In this document: piece by piece, positions 43,032-52,990 of the stretch
Layout of the letters: each line of letters begins with the position of its first letter
Position numbering within the stretch: the first letter of the stretch is position 1
NCBI RefSeq assembly: GCF_001884185.1
Contig: NZ_MAOE01000121.1
Span: 1 to 64,000, forward strand
Origin: Bacillus albus
GTDB taxonomy: Bacteria; Bacillota; Bacilli; Bacillales; Bacillaceae_G
Direction of reading: 5' to 3'
Length of the DNA stretch: 64,000 nt
Translations under genes and position numbers: made by a program
The notes under the pieces: generated by a model
Told to the model about the DNA's origin: nothing
The model's database searches: none
Seen by the model: the letters and a program-made list of their open reading frames with translations, nothing else

Positions 43032-45492
43032 TTAAACGGTACAAGCCACACACTCTTCCACGCTTAACTTACGTGTTCTCGTATAATACAGACTCTTTAA
43101 GCCTTTTTTATGTGCATAGATGTAGTAACGTGCTAATTCACGCGTTGAAATATCACTATTAACGTAAAGAATTGTACTAATTCCTTGGTCAATATGTTCT
43201 TGAATTTCTGCGATTAAATCAATTAATTTAAACTGATTCATATCGTAAGAAGATTTATAGTACCAGAACGTATCTTTTGATAAATACGGCATTGGGTAAT
43301 ATGTTGTCGCATTCGCATACGTTCTTGATTCGATTTGACTTACGATCGGCATTACGCTTGAAGTTGCATTTTGAACGTAACTGATTGATTGCGTAGGAGC
43401 GATAGCAAGACGATATGAGTTGTATAATCCATTCTTCTGTACTTCCTCTTTTAAACTTGTCCAATCTTCTTTTGTTGGAATATGAATTCCTTCAAATAAT
43501 TGCTGAACTTTTTCAGTTACTGGGCTGTAATCTGTCGTTTCATACTTTTCAAAGTATGTGCCATTCGCATAATCAGACTTATCAAAGTCTTTAAATGTTT
43601 CGCCTTTTTCTTTAGCGATTTCCATACTTTTCTCAATAGAGTAGTAATTTAACATCATAAAGAATGTACGAGCGAACTCTTTCGCTTCTGCACTTTCATA
43701 TGCGATTTTGTTTTTTGATAAATATCCGTGTAAGTTCATTGCACCAAGTCCAACTGAATGAAGCTCATCATTTGCTTTTTTCACAGTTGGTGCATTCGGA
43801 ATAATCGTCATATCAGAAACAGCTGTTAAAGCTTCCATTCCCGCATGAACGGCTTCACGAATTTCTTTATTTTCCATTACATTTACGATATTTAACGATC
43901 CTAAGTTACAGTTAATATCACGACGGATAATGTCATCTGTACCGTAATCATTTATTTCTGAAGTTTCTTGTAGCTGGAAGATTTCTGTCTCGAATGTTCA
44001 ACCGAGTTCGCTATTCCTCAGTCCGTTGCTGATGCAACTGCTGTATGTCACCATACAGGACAGACTATATCATCACCTACAGCATTACCTGATTAGGTGC
44101 TCCGCTTTTCGAACGCCAATCGCTTGCGCTCTACTCCCATAAGGGATAGTCGTTAGGCTTTTACTTATCTTACTCTTTCAGAAAGTCTCTTATTACTTTA
44201 TGTTGTCCCATAACTCTGCTATACAAAATAATAAGATACATTCTGAACTTTTATATTTTCATTCTAAGATAAGATTTAGCACGGTAGGTTACCTCAAATT
44301 TGAGGCTTTCCCCGTTTAACGGAGTTTTCGACTAGCATTTCTACTAGAAGGTGCTACATATTTAACACAAGTTCGACATCTTCACAGTTCCAATATCCTT
44401 CAATGGATGTTGGTTATTTGCATTTGATTTAAACATTAAGTACGGATAACCAGACTCAAGCTGAATCATAGCAATTTTAATAAGCATGTCACGCGCACTA
44501 ATATCTAGCGGCTTCTTCTTCACTTTCGGATTACTCATTAATTCATCGTACATTTCATCGATATCAATATCATCTAAATGCTTTCCGTATTCTTTATACA
44601 CCGTATAAGGCGCGAAAACATGGAAAGGTTCGTTTTTCTCAGCAAGCTCAAAGAACTTACTTGGAACGATAATTCCGATTGATAGAGACTGAATACGGCT
44701 CTTCTCATCGGCATTTATTTTTTTTGTATCAAGGAATTCAATAATATCCCAATGGAAAATGTTTAAGTATACAGCGCCGGCCCCTTTTCGTTGGCCAAGC
44801 TGATTCGCATATGAAAACGAATCTTCAAGTAATTTCATAACAGGTACTACACCACTTGCAGCATTATCGATACCTTTAATTTGCTCACCACGTGCGCGTA
44901 GCTTAGATAAGTTTAAGGCTACTCCACCGCCGATTTTCGATAATTGCATTGCTGTATTAATGTTAAAGCCGATTGAATTTAAGCTATCATCCATCTCTAA
45001 CAAGAAACAAGACACCATTTCTCCTCTTCTGCTTCGTCCCGCATTTAAAAAGGTTGGTGTCGCTGGTTGGTAGTTTTGTTTTACAATCATGCTTGCGAAG
45101 TGTTTTGCCTTCGCAACATCACCGCGTCCTAAGTATAATGAAACAATTGCTACACGATCTTCATAGCTTTCTAAGTATTGTTTTTGATCATTTGTTTTTA
45201 ACGCATAATCTTTGTAGAACTTAGATGCTGCCATATAAGATTGGAACTCGAAGTTTTCACCATAAGCGATGTTATATACCTCTTCTACTTCCTCCAAGCT
45301 ATACTCGTCCAGAACGTTGTAATAGTAATCATGTTCTTTCATATACTCCATTCGCTCTGCCACGCTATTAAAATGAACGGTATTCTCTCTAGCTTCTTCC
45401 ATAAAGACTTCTAATGCCTCTTTATCTTTATGAAGCTGATAAAAACCGTCCTGCATTTGCGTGATTTCATTATTCAGTTCAATGTGTCGCAA
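43032..45492 (-). CDS. nrdE: Class Ib ribonucleotide reductase alpha subunit NrdE, split by a group I intron
   Basis: Exon 1 is 45492-44365 and exon 2 is 43988-43032. Joined, they give about 694 residues, the usual NrdE length, and restore the conserved MSNLC-TEIFQLQE junction. Exon 1 has the N-terminal domain and first active-site Cys region (EMVSCFLLEMDDS). Exon 2 starts with NCNLGSLN and includes the loop DELHSVGLGAMN and the redox-active C-terminus ECVACTV. Without splicing, TAA follows the junction Cys at once. The start overlaps nrdI by 14 bases. Exon 2 was read from DNA beyond the ATG at 43877. Confidence 0.93.
43989..44364 (-). ncRNA. ORF-less group I self-splicing intron in nrdE
   Basis: 376 bases. 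The exon before it ends in ...ttgtgT (5' site U) and the intron ends in ...cattcgaG, as expected. Conserved core pieces are visible on the minus strand: an R-like taacgactatccc (44143-44157) and an S-like gatgatatagtct (44064-44074), which pair as P7. Several long stems, such as tgtatggtgacataca, fill the peripheral parts. No homing-endonuclease frame is present. Introns at this gene are known in the B. cereus group. Confidence 0.88.
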
Positions 45493-45838
45493 TCTCCCGC
45501 ACCCTTTCCTTAAAATATTCTACATCGTTATTTGTTCCTGATAACTCAAATTTTGATACAATAGGCACTTCATATTTAGCAGAAATTTTGTCAGCACTTG
45601 CACCGAACATGTCTCCCCAGTTACGATTGCCGCTTGCAGATACGCCTTTTAATTTTTCATTATTGCGCTCTAAAAATTCTAAAACACGTTCTGGTACATT
45701 GCCAAAACCTGTTGTATACGTAATTAAAACAAAGTCTTCATCTATTACTAGATCTTCACCAATTTGAACGGCCGGCATATTTAATTTGTGAATGAAACGC
45801 TTCACGTTTCCTGTCATAGAATCATATGCAACTAACAT
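45479..45838 (-). CDS. nrdI: NrdI flavodoxin-like protein
   Basis: 119 residues. Flavin protein that supplies superoxide or related oxidant to assemble the Mn2-tyrosyl cofactor of NrdF. The FMN phosphate loop is YDSMTGNVKRF, the flavin loop is YTTGFGNVPERVL, and GNRNWGDMFG is the family motif. First gene of the operon; its end overlaps nrdE. ATG follows gagagggaggg. Confidence 0.93.
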   Translation of the reverse strand: MLVAYDSMTGNVKRFIHKLNMPAVQIGEDLVIDEDFVLITYTTGFGNVPERVLEFLERNNEKLKGVSASGNRNWGDMFGASADKISAKYEVPIVSKFELSGTNNDVEYFKERVREIATH

Positions 45839-46313
45839 TTCCGACCCTCCCTCTCCAATCTATACTCTCTGTATGTTGTTCTTGATTTCTCTATATATTG
45901 TATTACGTTTCAAAATAAGACACAAGATATATGTATAAATTCTTTCTTTTTTTAACTTTTACTTTTCGACAAGACCGTCGATTTTTTTCAATACAATGAC
46001 TATGAAACAACATTCTAAAACTCATGTCAATAAAGTGCTTTTCAAAAAAGTTGTCAACGAATTTAACCTTATTTTTAAAAAAGTTACCAATATATTTTGT
46101 CATAAAACGGCAAATGCTGGAGGAATATATTTCTCCAGCATCACGCAAAAAAGAACAGACATGAAACGATAATCTGTTCTAAAAAACGATTACATTTATC
46201 AATTTTACTTTATTAAATATTATACATATACTTTCGGTTCGCGTTACATACTAAAAGATAACTATTATAGAAAAAGATTATTATTATGGAAATTCAATGT
46301 ATGCATGAAAAGA
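45839..46313. promoter_or_regulatory. Upstream region of the nrd operon: NrdR-like box and hairpins
   Basis: tctctatatattgtat (45888-45903) fits an NrdR box (on the minus strand atacaatatatagaga), and a weaker half-like site lies about 20 bases nearer nrdI. Further out are two hairpins: atgctggag/ctccagcat (46112-46141) and agaacaga/tctgttct (about 46152-46180). No convincing gene lies here. Confidence 0.5.
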
Positions 46314-46631
46314 TTATTCAGAGTGCTCAATGCGCAAAATATCTTTTACAAATATATGATGTGGATTTTCATCTTTATCAATCATTGTACATACAGGAGC
46401 TTCTTCATCAAAGTACACAATCATTCCTTCTACGTACTGATATGTATGTTGAACTTGTACAGTTACTTTAATTTCTACAGCCTCTTCATATGCTCTTTTT
46501 ATTTTCTGAAGCATTTTTGCCGAACACTTACGTTTCTCTGGATACATGACCATCCCCATAAACCTATTGCCGGCTCTATCTTTCCACATATAATCCCAAT
46601 GCGGTAATATGCCTTGTTTAAAATCGCCCAT
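46314..46631 (-). CDS. Hypothetical protein, possibly YolD-like
   Basis: 105 residues. WKDRAGNRFMGMVMYPEK and a C-terminal beta stretch (VEGMIVYFDEEA, then IFVKDILRIEHSE) loosely recall YolD-like proteins, which have a DRG..KW start and a similar end. The match is too weak to name. ATG follows gggaggag. It lies 25 bases downstream of another small gene on the same strand, so they may form a pair. Confidence 0.55.
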   Translation of the reverse strand: MGDFKQGILPHWDYMWKDRAGNRFMGMVMYPEKRKCSAKMLQKIKRAYEEAVEIKVTVQVQHTYQYVEGMIVYFDEEAPVCTMIDKDENPHHIFVKDILRIEHSE

Positions 46632-46656
46632 AATTCTCCTCCCTATATTCTTCTAG

Positions 46657-46851
46657 TTACGAACGTGGCGTTTCTGAATATGTATAAATTACTTGTCCGC
46701 CGCGCTGTGCGTTACCAATGAAATGTTTAAAATCTTCTCGACTTACTAAAACTTCTCTGAACGTATAAAATACATCTTTCGTAACAACATACTCCTTTAT
46801 TTCACCATTTTTCAGCTGATCCAAAATTGTATTTGCCAATTCTTTATCCAT
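46657..46851 (-). CDS. Small hypothetical protein
   Basis: 64 residues from ATG 46851 after agaggtg; 18 more codons are open upstream but have no ribosome site. MDKELANTILDQLKNGEIKE, then VFYTFREVLVSREDFKHF and a Gly-rich end. It is probably cytosolic and globular. No family recognised. It likely shares a transcript with the gene at 46314-46631. Confidence 0.6.
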   Translation of the reverse strand: MDKELANTILDQLKNGEIKEYVVTKDVFYTFREVLVSREDFKHFIGNAQRGGQVIYTYSETPRS

Positions 46852-47096
46852 GTATTTCACCTCTATGCAATATTTTATTTTATCGTATATTTTATAGGTC
46901 AACAACTGTAAAATTATCCAGGTGCTATACCTTTATTTCATTTTCATTATTTTTCAAAAAAGATCTCTTTAGTATATGTCCACTAAATATCATATACTAA
47001 CATAGCTACTTCTCTATATCAATCATTTCATCATTCCATTATGCAAAGTTCCATACCACTATGCTACAATATATAAATAGAACTAGGAGGGATACT

Positions 47097-47675
47097 ATGA
47101 TTCGAAAAGCAAAAAAGACAGACGCGAAGCTAGTAGCGCCTTTATTATATAACGCTCTGCACGAAATTGCTGAAAAAATTACAGGTAGCACAGTTGAGAC
47201 AGAAGTATTACTAGGACTTGAAACATGGTTCTCAAAAGAGAGAAATCGACTGAGCTATGAAAACTGTTTTGTATATGAGCAAGACGGGGATGCAGTTGGA
47301 GTTATTGTCGCTTATCACGGTAGTGAAGCAACAGCGCTTGATGCACCAATTGTACATCACTTAAGAGAATTACATAAAGATGAATCAATTACGTTAGAAA
47401 AAGAAGCTGAGCTTGATGAATATTACATTGACACATTATCAGTTTCAAGTGCATTTGGCGGAAAAGGAATCGGTTCTAAATTAATTGAAGCTGCTGAAAT
47501 CCATGCAACTGAAAAGGAGCATGAAAAAATCGCATTACTTGTTAATTTAGAAAACAAACGTGCCTATTCACTATACGAAAAACTAGGTTATAAAAAAAAT
47601 CAAATCGTTATGCTTGTAGGCGAACCTTATGCGCATCTCGTAAAACCATTAAACATCAAAATTTCTATATCTTAA
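47097..47675 (+). CDS. GNAT family N-acetyltransferase
   Basis: 192 residues from ATG 47097 after aggaggg. The acetyl-CoA site is seen in DTLSVSSAFGGKGIGSKLIE (the (Q/R)xxGxG/A loop) and the closing strand-helix ENKRAYSLYEKLGYKK. It has the long insertion between strands 3 and 4 (DAPIVHHLRELHKDES) found in a common Bacillus subgroup. Substrate unknown. Monocistronic. Confidence 0.88.
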   Translation: MIRKAKKTDAKLVAPLLYNALHEIAEKITGSTVETEVLLGLETWFSKERNRLSYENCFVYEQDGDAVGVIVAYHGSEATALDAPIVHHLRELHKDESITLEKEAELDEYYIDTLSVSSAFGGKGIGSKLIEAAEIHATEKEHEKIALLVNLENKRAYSLYEKLGYKKNQIVMLVGEPYAHLVKPLNIKISIS

Positions 47676-47678
47676 AAA

Positions 47679-47708
47679 AAGCACACGATTTATATAAATC
47701 GTGTGCTC
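47679..47708. terminator. Bidirectional terminator
   Basis: GCACACGATTT-atat-AAATCGTGTGC between A and T tracts, separating the acetyltransferase and the phosphatase. Confidence 0.9.
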
Positions 47709-48311
47709 TTATGTTAAATTCGTATTCAATACATTCCCATTCATCGCTTCGTGGAACGTATATGTTGTACATCCCCATGGTTCTCTGTGCAAAATAGGCG
47801 TACCAGACCATCCTATCGCTCTCAGTTCCGCACCAATCATTACATTCACATAATTATGACCTACAAGAGCAACACTTCCATGTACGAGAGCGTAACGGTG
47901 TAATACGTAAGCCGCTTGCTTTGCTCTCTCTCTTACTTCCTTATAAGACTCAACATCTTTATGGTAACCAAGTATCCATAATGTTCGTCCGATAAACATC
48001 CATACGTTAGGTTTACACTTCAACCATTTTGGAGCATAAAAACTCGTCGGAATTTCAGCTTCCCTAAAAAGAGAATTTTGGATAAAGGATAAAGAATCCA
48101 CTAATTCAGCTGCTGACTGTACAGCACACCTTTGATCACTCGTTACAATCAATTTTGCTCCCTCAACCGCTTCTCTTGTTTCCATTGGTATAGGTGCTTT
48201 TTCTATTATAGTATGTAAGTCATATCCTTTCATCCATTCATGAAAGGATGTAACCGTCATTGGTTCTATAGTACGATCTAAGCGACCATGACGAATAAAA
48301 GAAATCTTCAT
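47709..48311 (-). CDS. Histidine phosphatase family protein
   Basis: 200 residues from ATG 48311, eight bases after ggagag. Phosphoglycerate-mutase-like fold with the phospho-His motif FIRHGRLDR at the N-terminus, LIVTSDQRCAVQSA (second Arg), and the C-terminal His in VALVGHNYVN. The family removes phosphate from varied small molecules or proteins. Substrate unknown; single gene. Confidence 0.82.
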   Translation of the reverse strand: MKISFIRHGRLDRTIEPMTVTSFHEWMKGYDLHTIIEKAPIPMETREAVEGAKLIVTSDQRCAVQSAAELVDSLSFIQNSLFREAEIPTSFYAPKWLKCKPNVWMFIGRTLWILGYHKDVESYKEVRERAKQAAYVLHRYALVHGSVALVGHNYVNVMIGAELRAIGWSGTPILHREPWGCTTYTFHEAMNGNVLNTNLT

Positions 48312-48399
48312 TCTTTCCACTCTCCATTCATCACTTACGAACTCTATTATGTACTATTTTTACATATCATACCACGCAAAAAAAGAAAGTTATACAGCT

Positions 48400-48558
48400 T
48401 TACATATCCCCGCTACTCTCATACGTGACCCCAGCATGTACTCCATCCATCCCATCAAAATATGTAGTCGTTTCATGATGACGAATCTTTTTTAAATTTA
48501 TATAAGAAAATACAAATAAAGTTAACGCTATAACACTCCCCACAAATTCAAACATCAT
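48400..48558 (-). CDS. Small membrane protein
   Basis: About 52 residues from ATG 48558 (a second ATG follows), after gaggcgg. One N-terminal membrane helix (FEFVGSVIALTLFVFSYINL) and a polar, Gly/Asp-rich tail ending TYESSGDM. No family recognised. Confidence 0.55.
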   Translation of the reverse strand: MMFEFVGSVIALTLFVFSYINLKKIRHHETTTYFDGMDGVHAGVTYESSGDM

Positions 48559-48817
48559 TTTACCGCCTCTAATTTCTCCCACTTTAGTAGGTTATTGTAT
48601 ATTTTTTATTATACCCCTATATAAAGATGTCTGCATTTAAACCTTTCTTTTTTTCTAATAACATGACATTCTTGCATATTTTCTTACAAAAAGTGAATAT
48701 TTTTCGAATTTTTACTTTGGAAACATTTACAAAATGGAAAATATGGTTCAAAATAAGAGGAAATAAAAAACCCAAAATTATTCTTTTTTTGGAAAACTGT
48801 AACAAGGAGAGTTGCTT

Positions 48818-49003
48818 ATGCAGATCGCAGAAACTGGAGATATCATTGAATTTAAAGGTGGAATGCAAGGCCGTGTTCAAAAAGTAAATCAAAACTCCGT
48901 TATTGTAGATATAACAATTATGGAAAATTTTAGAGAACTAGATATGGAACCTCTTACAGTTGTAAGTCATAAAAACTATACTGTCATTAATCAAAATGCA
49001 TAA
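48818..49003 (+). CDS. DUF2187 family protein (YkvS-like)
   Basis: 61 residues from ATG 48818 after aaggaga. Small beta-barrel pattern: GDIIEFKGGMQGRVQKVNQN, then SVIVDITIM and the closing HKNYTVINQ. It matches YkvS of B. subtilis, which also lies next to the queuosine genes there. Function unknown; a KOW/SH3-like fold is probable. Confidence 0.8.
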   Translation: MQIAETGDIIEFKGGMQGRVQKVNQNSVIVDITIMENFRELDMEPLTVVSHKNYTVINQNA

Positions 49004-49004
49004 T

Positions 49005-49057
49005 ATAATAGAAAGAAAGGATCTGTATGCCATACAGATCCTTTCTTTCTATTATAT
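49005..49057. terminator. Long bidirectional terminator
   Basis: TATAATAGAAAGAAAGGATC... pairs over about 25 bases with its complement around a four-base loop at 49030, between the YkvS-like gene and queF. Confidence 0.9.
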
Positions 49058-49058
49058 A

Positions 49059-49556
49059 TTAACGATTATCAATTGTTTCTGGATATAGATCATGGTTCAT
49101 CATGCGATAGTCTGCCATTTGTTCATATTTCGTCCCTGGGCGACCGTAGTTGCAGTAAGGATCAATTGAAATCCCTCCACGTGGAGTGAATTTACCCCAT
49201 ACCTCAATGTAACGTGGATCCATTAATTTAATTAAGTCATTCATAATAACGTTCATGCAATCTTCGTGGAAGTCACCGTGATTGCGGAAACTAAATAAAT
49301 ATAGCTTTAAAGATTTACTCTCTACCATTCTTTGTTCTGGAATGTAGCTAATATAAATTGTTGCAAAATCTGGTTGGCCTGTTTTCGGACATAAGCTTGT
49401 AAATTCAGGACAATTGAATTTAACAAAATAATCACGGTTTGGATGATTGTTATCAAATACCTCTAAAATTTCTGGGCTATATTCAAATAAATATTTTGTA
49501 TTTTGATTTCCTAATAATGTTACATCTTTTAAATCTTCATCTAATCTTCCTACCAT
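49059..49556 (-). CDS. queF: NADPH-dependent 7-cyano-7-deazaguanine reductase QueF
   Basis: 165 residues, short bacterial QueF type. It reduces preQ0 nitrile to preQ1, precursor of queuosine in tRNA. The catalytic Cys is in [14 protein letters not shown] and the ES(K/L)SLK substrate motif appears as [14 protein letters not shown], with FHEDCMN following. I start at ATG 49556, nine bases after agaaggg. Last gene of the operon. Confidence 0.95.
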   Translation of the reverse strand: MVGRLDEDLKDVTLLGNQNTKYLFEYSPEILEVFDNNHPNRDYFVKFNCPEFTSLCPKTGQPDFATIYISYIPEQRMVESKSLKLYLFSFRNHGDFHEDCMNVIMNDLIKLMDPRYIEVWGKFTPRGGISIDPYCNYGRPGTKYEQMADYRMMNHDLYPETIDNR

Positions 49557-49574
49557 TTTAAACATCCCTTCTCA

Positions 49575-50291
49575 TTATACTCCGCGTTTATTTCCCCATA
49601 CTAACGCATGAAGCTGCGGCAATACTTTTGCATTATTCATTTCTTTACAGTTAACTGCTTTTTCAATAAGCCACTCATACTTATCTAATAGCTTTTTAAT
49701 CAACATCGCATCATCCACAGTTTTTGTATCATCATTCCCTACTTGTAAGAAGAATGGTACATCTGGATAACGTTCATGCATCTTAACTGCATACTCGAAG
49801 TCATAATCGTCAAATACTACTACCTTTAAACTAATATCTTTTCCTGCTAGTTTCTGAATTACATCATCTAACTTTTGAAAATCAGTATTCATTGCCGAAC
49901 TTGGTGGTTTTGGAGAAATTGTTATCTCATCAATTTGAAGTAACCAGTCTTGCCATTTACTCCCTTGCGTTTCGATTGCCGTTCGCATTCCATTCTCTTT
50001 TAATATAGAAAGGAGAAACTCAATATTTTTCAGCAATGCCGGATTTCCACCTGAAATCGTAACATGAGAAAAATTTTCCCCACCAATTTCTACAAGCTCA
50101 TTCCAAACGTCCTCTGCTGTCATCTGTCTAATTTGATCTTTAGCCGATCCATCCCACGTAAAAGCAGAATCACACCAAGCACAACTATAATCACAGCCAG
50201 CTGTACGGATAAACATCGTCTTTTGTCCTACAACCATTCCTTCACCTTGAATAGTCGGACCAAATATTTCTAAGACAGGGATTTTACTCAT
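49575..50291 (-). CDS. queE: 7-carboxy-7-deazaguanine synthase QueE (radical SAM)
   Basis: 238 residues. It forms 7-carboxy-7-deazaguanine from CPH4. The 4Fe-4S cysteines are in TAGCDYSCAWCDSAF, and the substrate motif IFGPTIQGEG stands at the N-terminus. HVTISGGNPAL is the SAM-binding glycine motif. It overlaps queD by eight bases. Confidence 0.95.
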   Translation of the reverse strand: MSKIPVLEIFGPTIQGEGMVVGQKTMFIRTAGCDYSCAWCDSAFTWDGSAKDQIRQMTAEDVWNELVEIGGENFSHVTISGGNPALLKNIEFLLSILKENGMRTAIETQGSKWQDWLLQIDEITISPKPPSSAMNTDFQKLDDVIQKLAGKDISLKVVVFDDYDFEYAVKMHERYPDVPFFLQVGNDDTKTVDDAMLIKKLLDKYEWLIEKAVNCKEMNNAKVLPQLHALVWGNKRGV

Positions 50292-50775
50292 CGAGCATCC
50301 ACTCCCGTCTTACTTCCGCATAACTAGTTGGCGTCTCAAATAGACGAACAAATTCAACACGAGCTCCTTTATATTCGTTCACACGATTATCTTTTATTAA
50401 TGCTTCTGCCATCTTCTCGTAAATCCAAACGACCATATTTTCAGCAGTCGTATTCATCGCTGGTAACGTTTCGTTTAAATAACGATGGTCTAAATAAATT
50501 TCTATTTCATTCTTCCAAATTTCTTTTATATCTCCAAAGTCAATCGCAAGACCTATTTCATTTACATACCCACTAATCCCAAATACAACTTTATATGTGT
50601 GACCGTGTAAGTTTTTACATTTCCCTTCATAACAGTGTAAATGGTGTGCTGCATCAAATGTAAATTCCTTGCTGACCATTACTCTTTTATTATGATATTT
50701 AAGCTGTTTACGCTGAATATCCTTGTCCATTTTTTGCAAATTTTCTACGATGCGAAATCCAAAGAAATTATCCAT
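50284..50775 (-). CDS. queD: 6-carboxytetrahydropterin synthase QueD
   Basis: 163 residues, with an N-terminal extension of about 30 over the minimal family length. Zn-binding His residues are in FDAAHHLHCYEGKC and NLHGHTYKV; catalytic Cys in CYEGKCKNLH. LDHRYLNET and ENMVVWIYEK are family marks. It converts dihydroneopterin triphosphate to CPH4. It shares one base with the queC stop (taatg). Confidence 0.95.
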   Translation of the reverse strand: MDNFFGFRIVENLQKMDKDIQRKQLKYHNKRVMVSKEFTFDAAHHLHCYEGKCKNLHGHTYKVVFGISGYVNEIGLAIDFGDIKEIWKNEIEIYLDHRYLNETLPAMNTTAENMVVWIYEKMAEALIKDNRVNEYKGARVEFVRLFETPTSYAEVRREWMLDE

Positions 50776-51437
50776 TAGTTATTTGCTCCTTCGCGTTCTT
50801 GTAGATACGTATCTAATCCTGCTTTACGAAGCTGACATGCTGGACATTCACCGCAACCATCACCAATGATTCCGTTATAACATGTTAATGTTTTTTCTCG
50901 AACAAACTCGAATGCTCCAAGTTCATCTGATAATTTCCATGTTTCCGCTTTATCAATCCACATAAGTGGTGTATGAATTACAAACGGATAATCCATGGAT
51001 AAATTTAAAGTAACATTTAACGATTTCACAAACACGTCACGGCAATCTGGATAACCACTAAAATCAGTTTCACATACACCCGTTACAATATGACGTGCTC
51101 CTACTTGTTTTGCTAATACAGCAGCAAATGATAAGAATAGTAAATTTCGTCCATCTACAAACGTCGATGGCAATTCCCCTTCTTCATGTGTAATCTCCAT
51201 ATCCGTTCTTGTTAACGCATTTGGAGCAAGTTGATTTAATAGACTCATATCTAGTACCGTATGTTTAATTCCTAGCTCTTTTGCAATTTCCGCTGCACAA
51301 TCAATTTCTAGCTTATGACGTTGATTGTAATTAAACGTTACAGCCTCTACTTCTGCAAACTGCTCTATTGCCCAAAATAAACATGTCGTACTATCTTGTC
51401 CTCCACTAAAAACAACAACTGCCTTTTCTTTTTTCAT
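50775..51437 (-). CDS. queC: 7-cyano-7-deazaguanine synthase QueC
   Basis: 220 residues. ATP-dependent ligase turning 7-carboxy-7-deazaguanine into preQ0. PP-loop [16 protein letters not shown] at the start and the C-terminal zinc cysteines [17 protein letters not shown] start at the second ATG (51437), about ten bases after aaggag. First gene of queC-queD-queE-queF, behind a preQ1 riboswitch. Confidence 0.95.
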   Translation of the reverse strand: MKKEKAVVVFSGGQDSTTCLFWAIEQFAEVEAVTFNYNQRHKLEIDCAAEIAKELGIKHTVLDMSLLNQLAPNALTRTDMEITHEEGELPSTFVDGRNLLFLSFAAVLAKQVGARHIVTGVCETDFSGYPDCRDVFVKSLNVTLNLSMDYPFVIHTPLMWIDKAETWKLSDELGAFEFVREKTLTCYNGIIGDGCGECPACQLRKAGLDTYLQEREGANN

Positions 51438-51504
51438 TTCACTCATTCTCCTTCTCTACTACGAATAAGAAGAAAGAACGTTCTTGAACTGTCACAATAA
51501 AAAA

Positions 51505-51570
51505 ACAAAACAATACCTAAAGATATTGTTGTTTCCATAGTTTTTTATAGAGGGAGTTCGCGAACCTCTC
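51505..51570 (-). promoter_or_regulatory. PreQ1-I riboswitch with terminator platform
   Basis: On the minus strand the aptamer reads agaggttcgcgaactccctc then tataaaaaacta (51569-51538). This is the preQ1 class I form: P1 stem agagg/cctct, loop, and A-rich tail that closes a pseudoknot. It is followed by the stem aacaatatc/ggtattgtt and a T tract (51532-51505), a terminator. Preq1 binding should end transcription before queC. Confidence 0.93.
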
Positions 51571-51727
51571 CCGTGCATTGCACGGAATTCCTTCTTTCAT
51601 TGACAAAGGTTATTGTAACATATTGTATACTACCAGAAAAAATTTCTGATTTTTCCGCCATTTCTCATTTCATTTCTTTCATTTTATAGTATGATTAATT
51701 TAATGTGAGAAGAGAGGAGGCATCCCA

Positions 51728-52990
51728 CTGAAACCCTTTATTATTTATCTCTTTTTAAATATATTATTCATCCTTGTTACAATGCTCGTATACCATTTAT
51801 TTTGGAATCAAAAAGGGAAACGTTCTCCTAAATTAAATTCAGCAATATTTATTGTATTATGTTGCCTCGTTACTATACTATGTATCACTTTCGCAGCAAA
51901 AACAAATTATGGATTTCAATTTGATATGCGTCATATCGTATTAATTGTCGGTACATTAACCGGAGGTCCTATTGCTGGTGGATCTATATTAGTTGTATTA
52001 AATATATACCGCTTCTTATTAGGAGGAATAGGTGTTTTCCCATCGATTATCGGTTCTATCCTTCTATTTATTGTCCTATTATTTACATACAAATTTTTCA
52101 ATCGAACTTCTAATCGTATAAAAATAATACTTGCTATTATCTACAGTCTCACATACGGATTTAGTTGGATACCTTTCTTCCTTTCAAAGGTTACAAACAA
52201 GGCTGATTATATACCACATATTATTGTGTATGAGTTATGTACGATACTTGGTACAATCCTTATTTTATATTTACTACACATATTACAAACTCAAGTGCGT
52301 CTCCAAAACGAACTTATGAATGCTGAAAAATTTCATTTAATTGGTGAAATGGCAGCGTCTATCTCTCATGAAATTCGCAATCCATTAACTTCAACGAAAG
52401 GATTTTTGCAACTTTTACAATCAGATACATGTACTGAGCAGGAGCGAAAATTATATATTGACATAGCCATCAACGGAATCGAACAAGCAAACCACGTTCT
52501 TACAGATTATTTAACCTTTGCAAAACCAAGTATTGAAAAAGAACAAAGATTACAGTTAGAAGAAGAACTACTACATGCATTATCGTTAATTACACCGCTT
52601 GCTAATTTAGCAAATGTGCGTACACATTATATAAAGCAAAGCACTTCTTTTTTTATCGCGGGAGAAAAACAAAAACTAAATCAATGCTTGTTAAATATTT
52701 TAAAAAACTGCATTGAGGCCATGCCAAAAGGCGGTGATCTTTATTTCACATTAGTTCCTGATCATAAGCATATTCAGTTATATATAAAAGATACAGGAGT
52801 CGGTATGGATACCGAACAAGTGAAGCGTCTTGGCTCTCCTTTCTACTCAACTAAAGAAAAAGGGACTGGACTTGGAATGATGGTCGTATTCAGTGTTGTT
52901 CAAGCTATGAATGGAAAAATTGATATTATAAGTGAAAAAGGGATCGGTACAACCTTCTTATTAACTTTTCCACTCATACAAAAAACGTGA
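51728..52990 (+). CDS. Sporulation-type sensor histidine kinase (LytS-like 5TM sensor, orphan)
   Basis: 420 residues if started at CTG 51728, seven bases after gaggagg. The first ATG (51782) has no ribosome site and would cut off the first membrane helix (KPFIIYLFLNILFILVTML). Five to six helices of the 5TM-LYT type (to about 190) precede HisKA with SISHEIRNPLTSTKGFL (phospho-His) and HATPase motifs NILKNCIEAMPKG (N box), DTGVGMD (G1) and GTGLGMMV (G2). No response regulator is near, as for Bacillus phosphorelay kinases such as KinB. Confidence 0.8.
   Translation: MKPFIIYLFLNILFILVTMLVYHLFWNQKGKRSPKLNSAIFIVLCCLVTILCITFAAKTNYGFQFDMRHIVLIVGTLTGGPIAGGSILVVLNIYRFLLGGIGVFPSIIGSILLFIVLLFTYKFFNRTSNRIKIILAIIYSLTYGFSWIPFFLSKVTNKADYIPHIIVYELCTILGTILILYLLHILQTQVRLQNELMNAEKFHLIGEMAASISHEIRNPLTSTKGFLQLLQSDTCTEQERKLYIDIAINGIEQANHVLTDYLTFAKPSIEKEQRLQLEEELLHALSLITPLANLANVRTHYIKQSTSFFIAGEKQKLNQCLLNILKNCIEAMPKGGDLYFTLVPDHKHIQLYIKDTGVGMDTEQVKRLGSPFYSTKEKGTGLGMMVVFSVVQAMNGKIDIISEKGIGTTFLLTFPLIQKT

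Noticed and set aside
43877-43988. Separate short nrdE-like gene starting at ATG 43877
   Set aside because: Exon 2 continues upstream in frame to 43988 with conserved residues, so the ATG is internal.
45903-46148. 81-codon minus-strand frame upstream of nrdI
   Set aside because: No ribosome site, overlaps the NrdR-like box and a hairpin, and no domain pattern.
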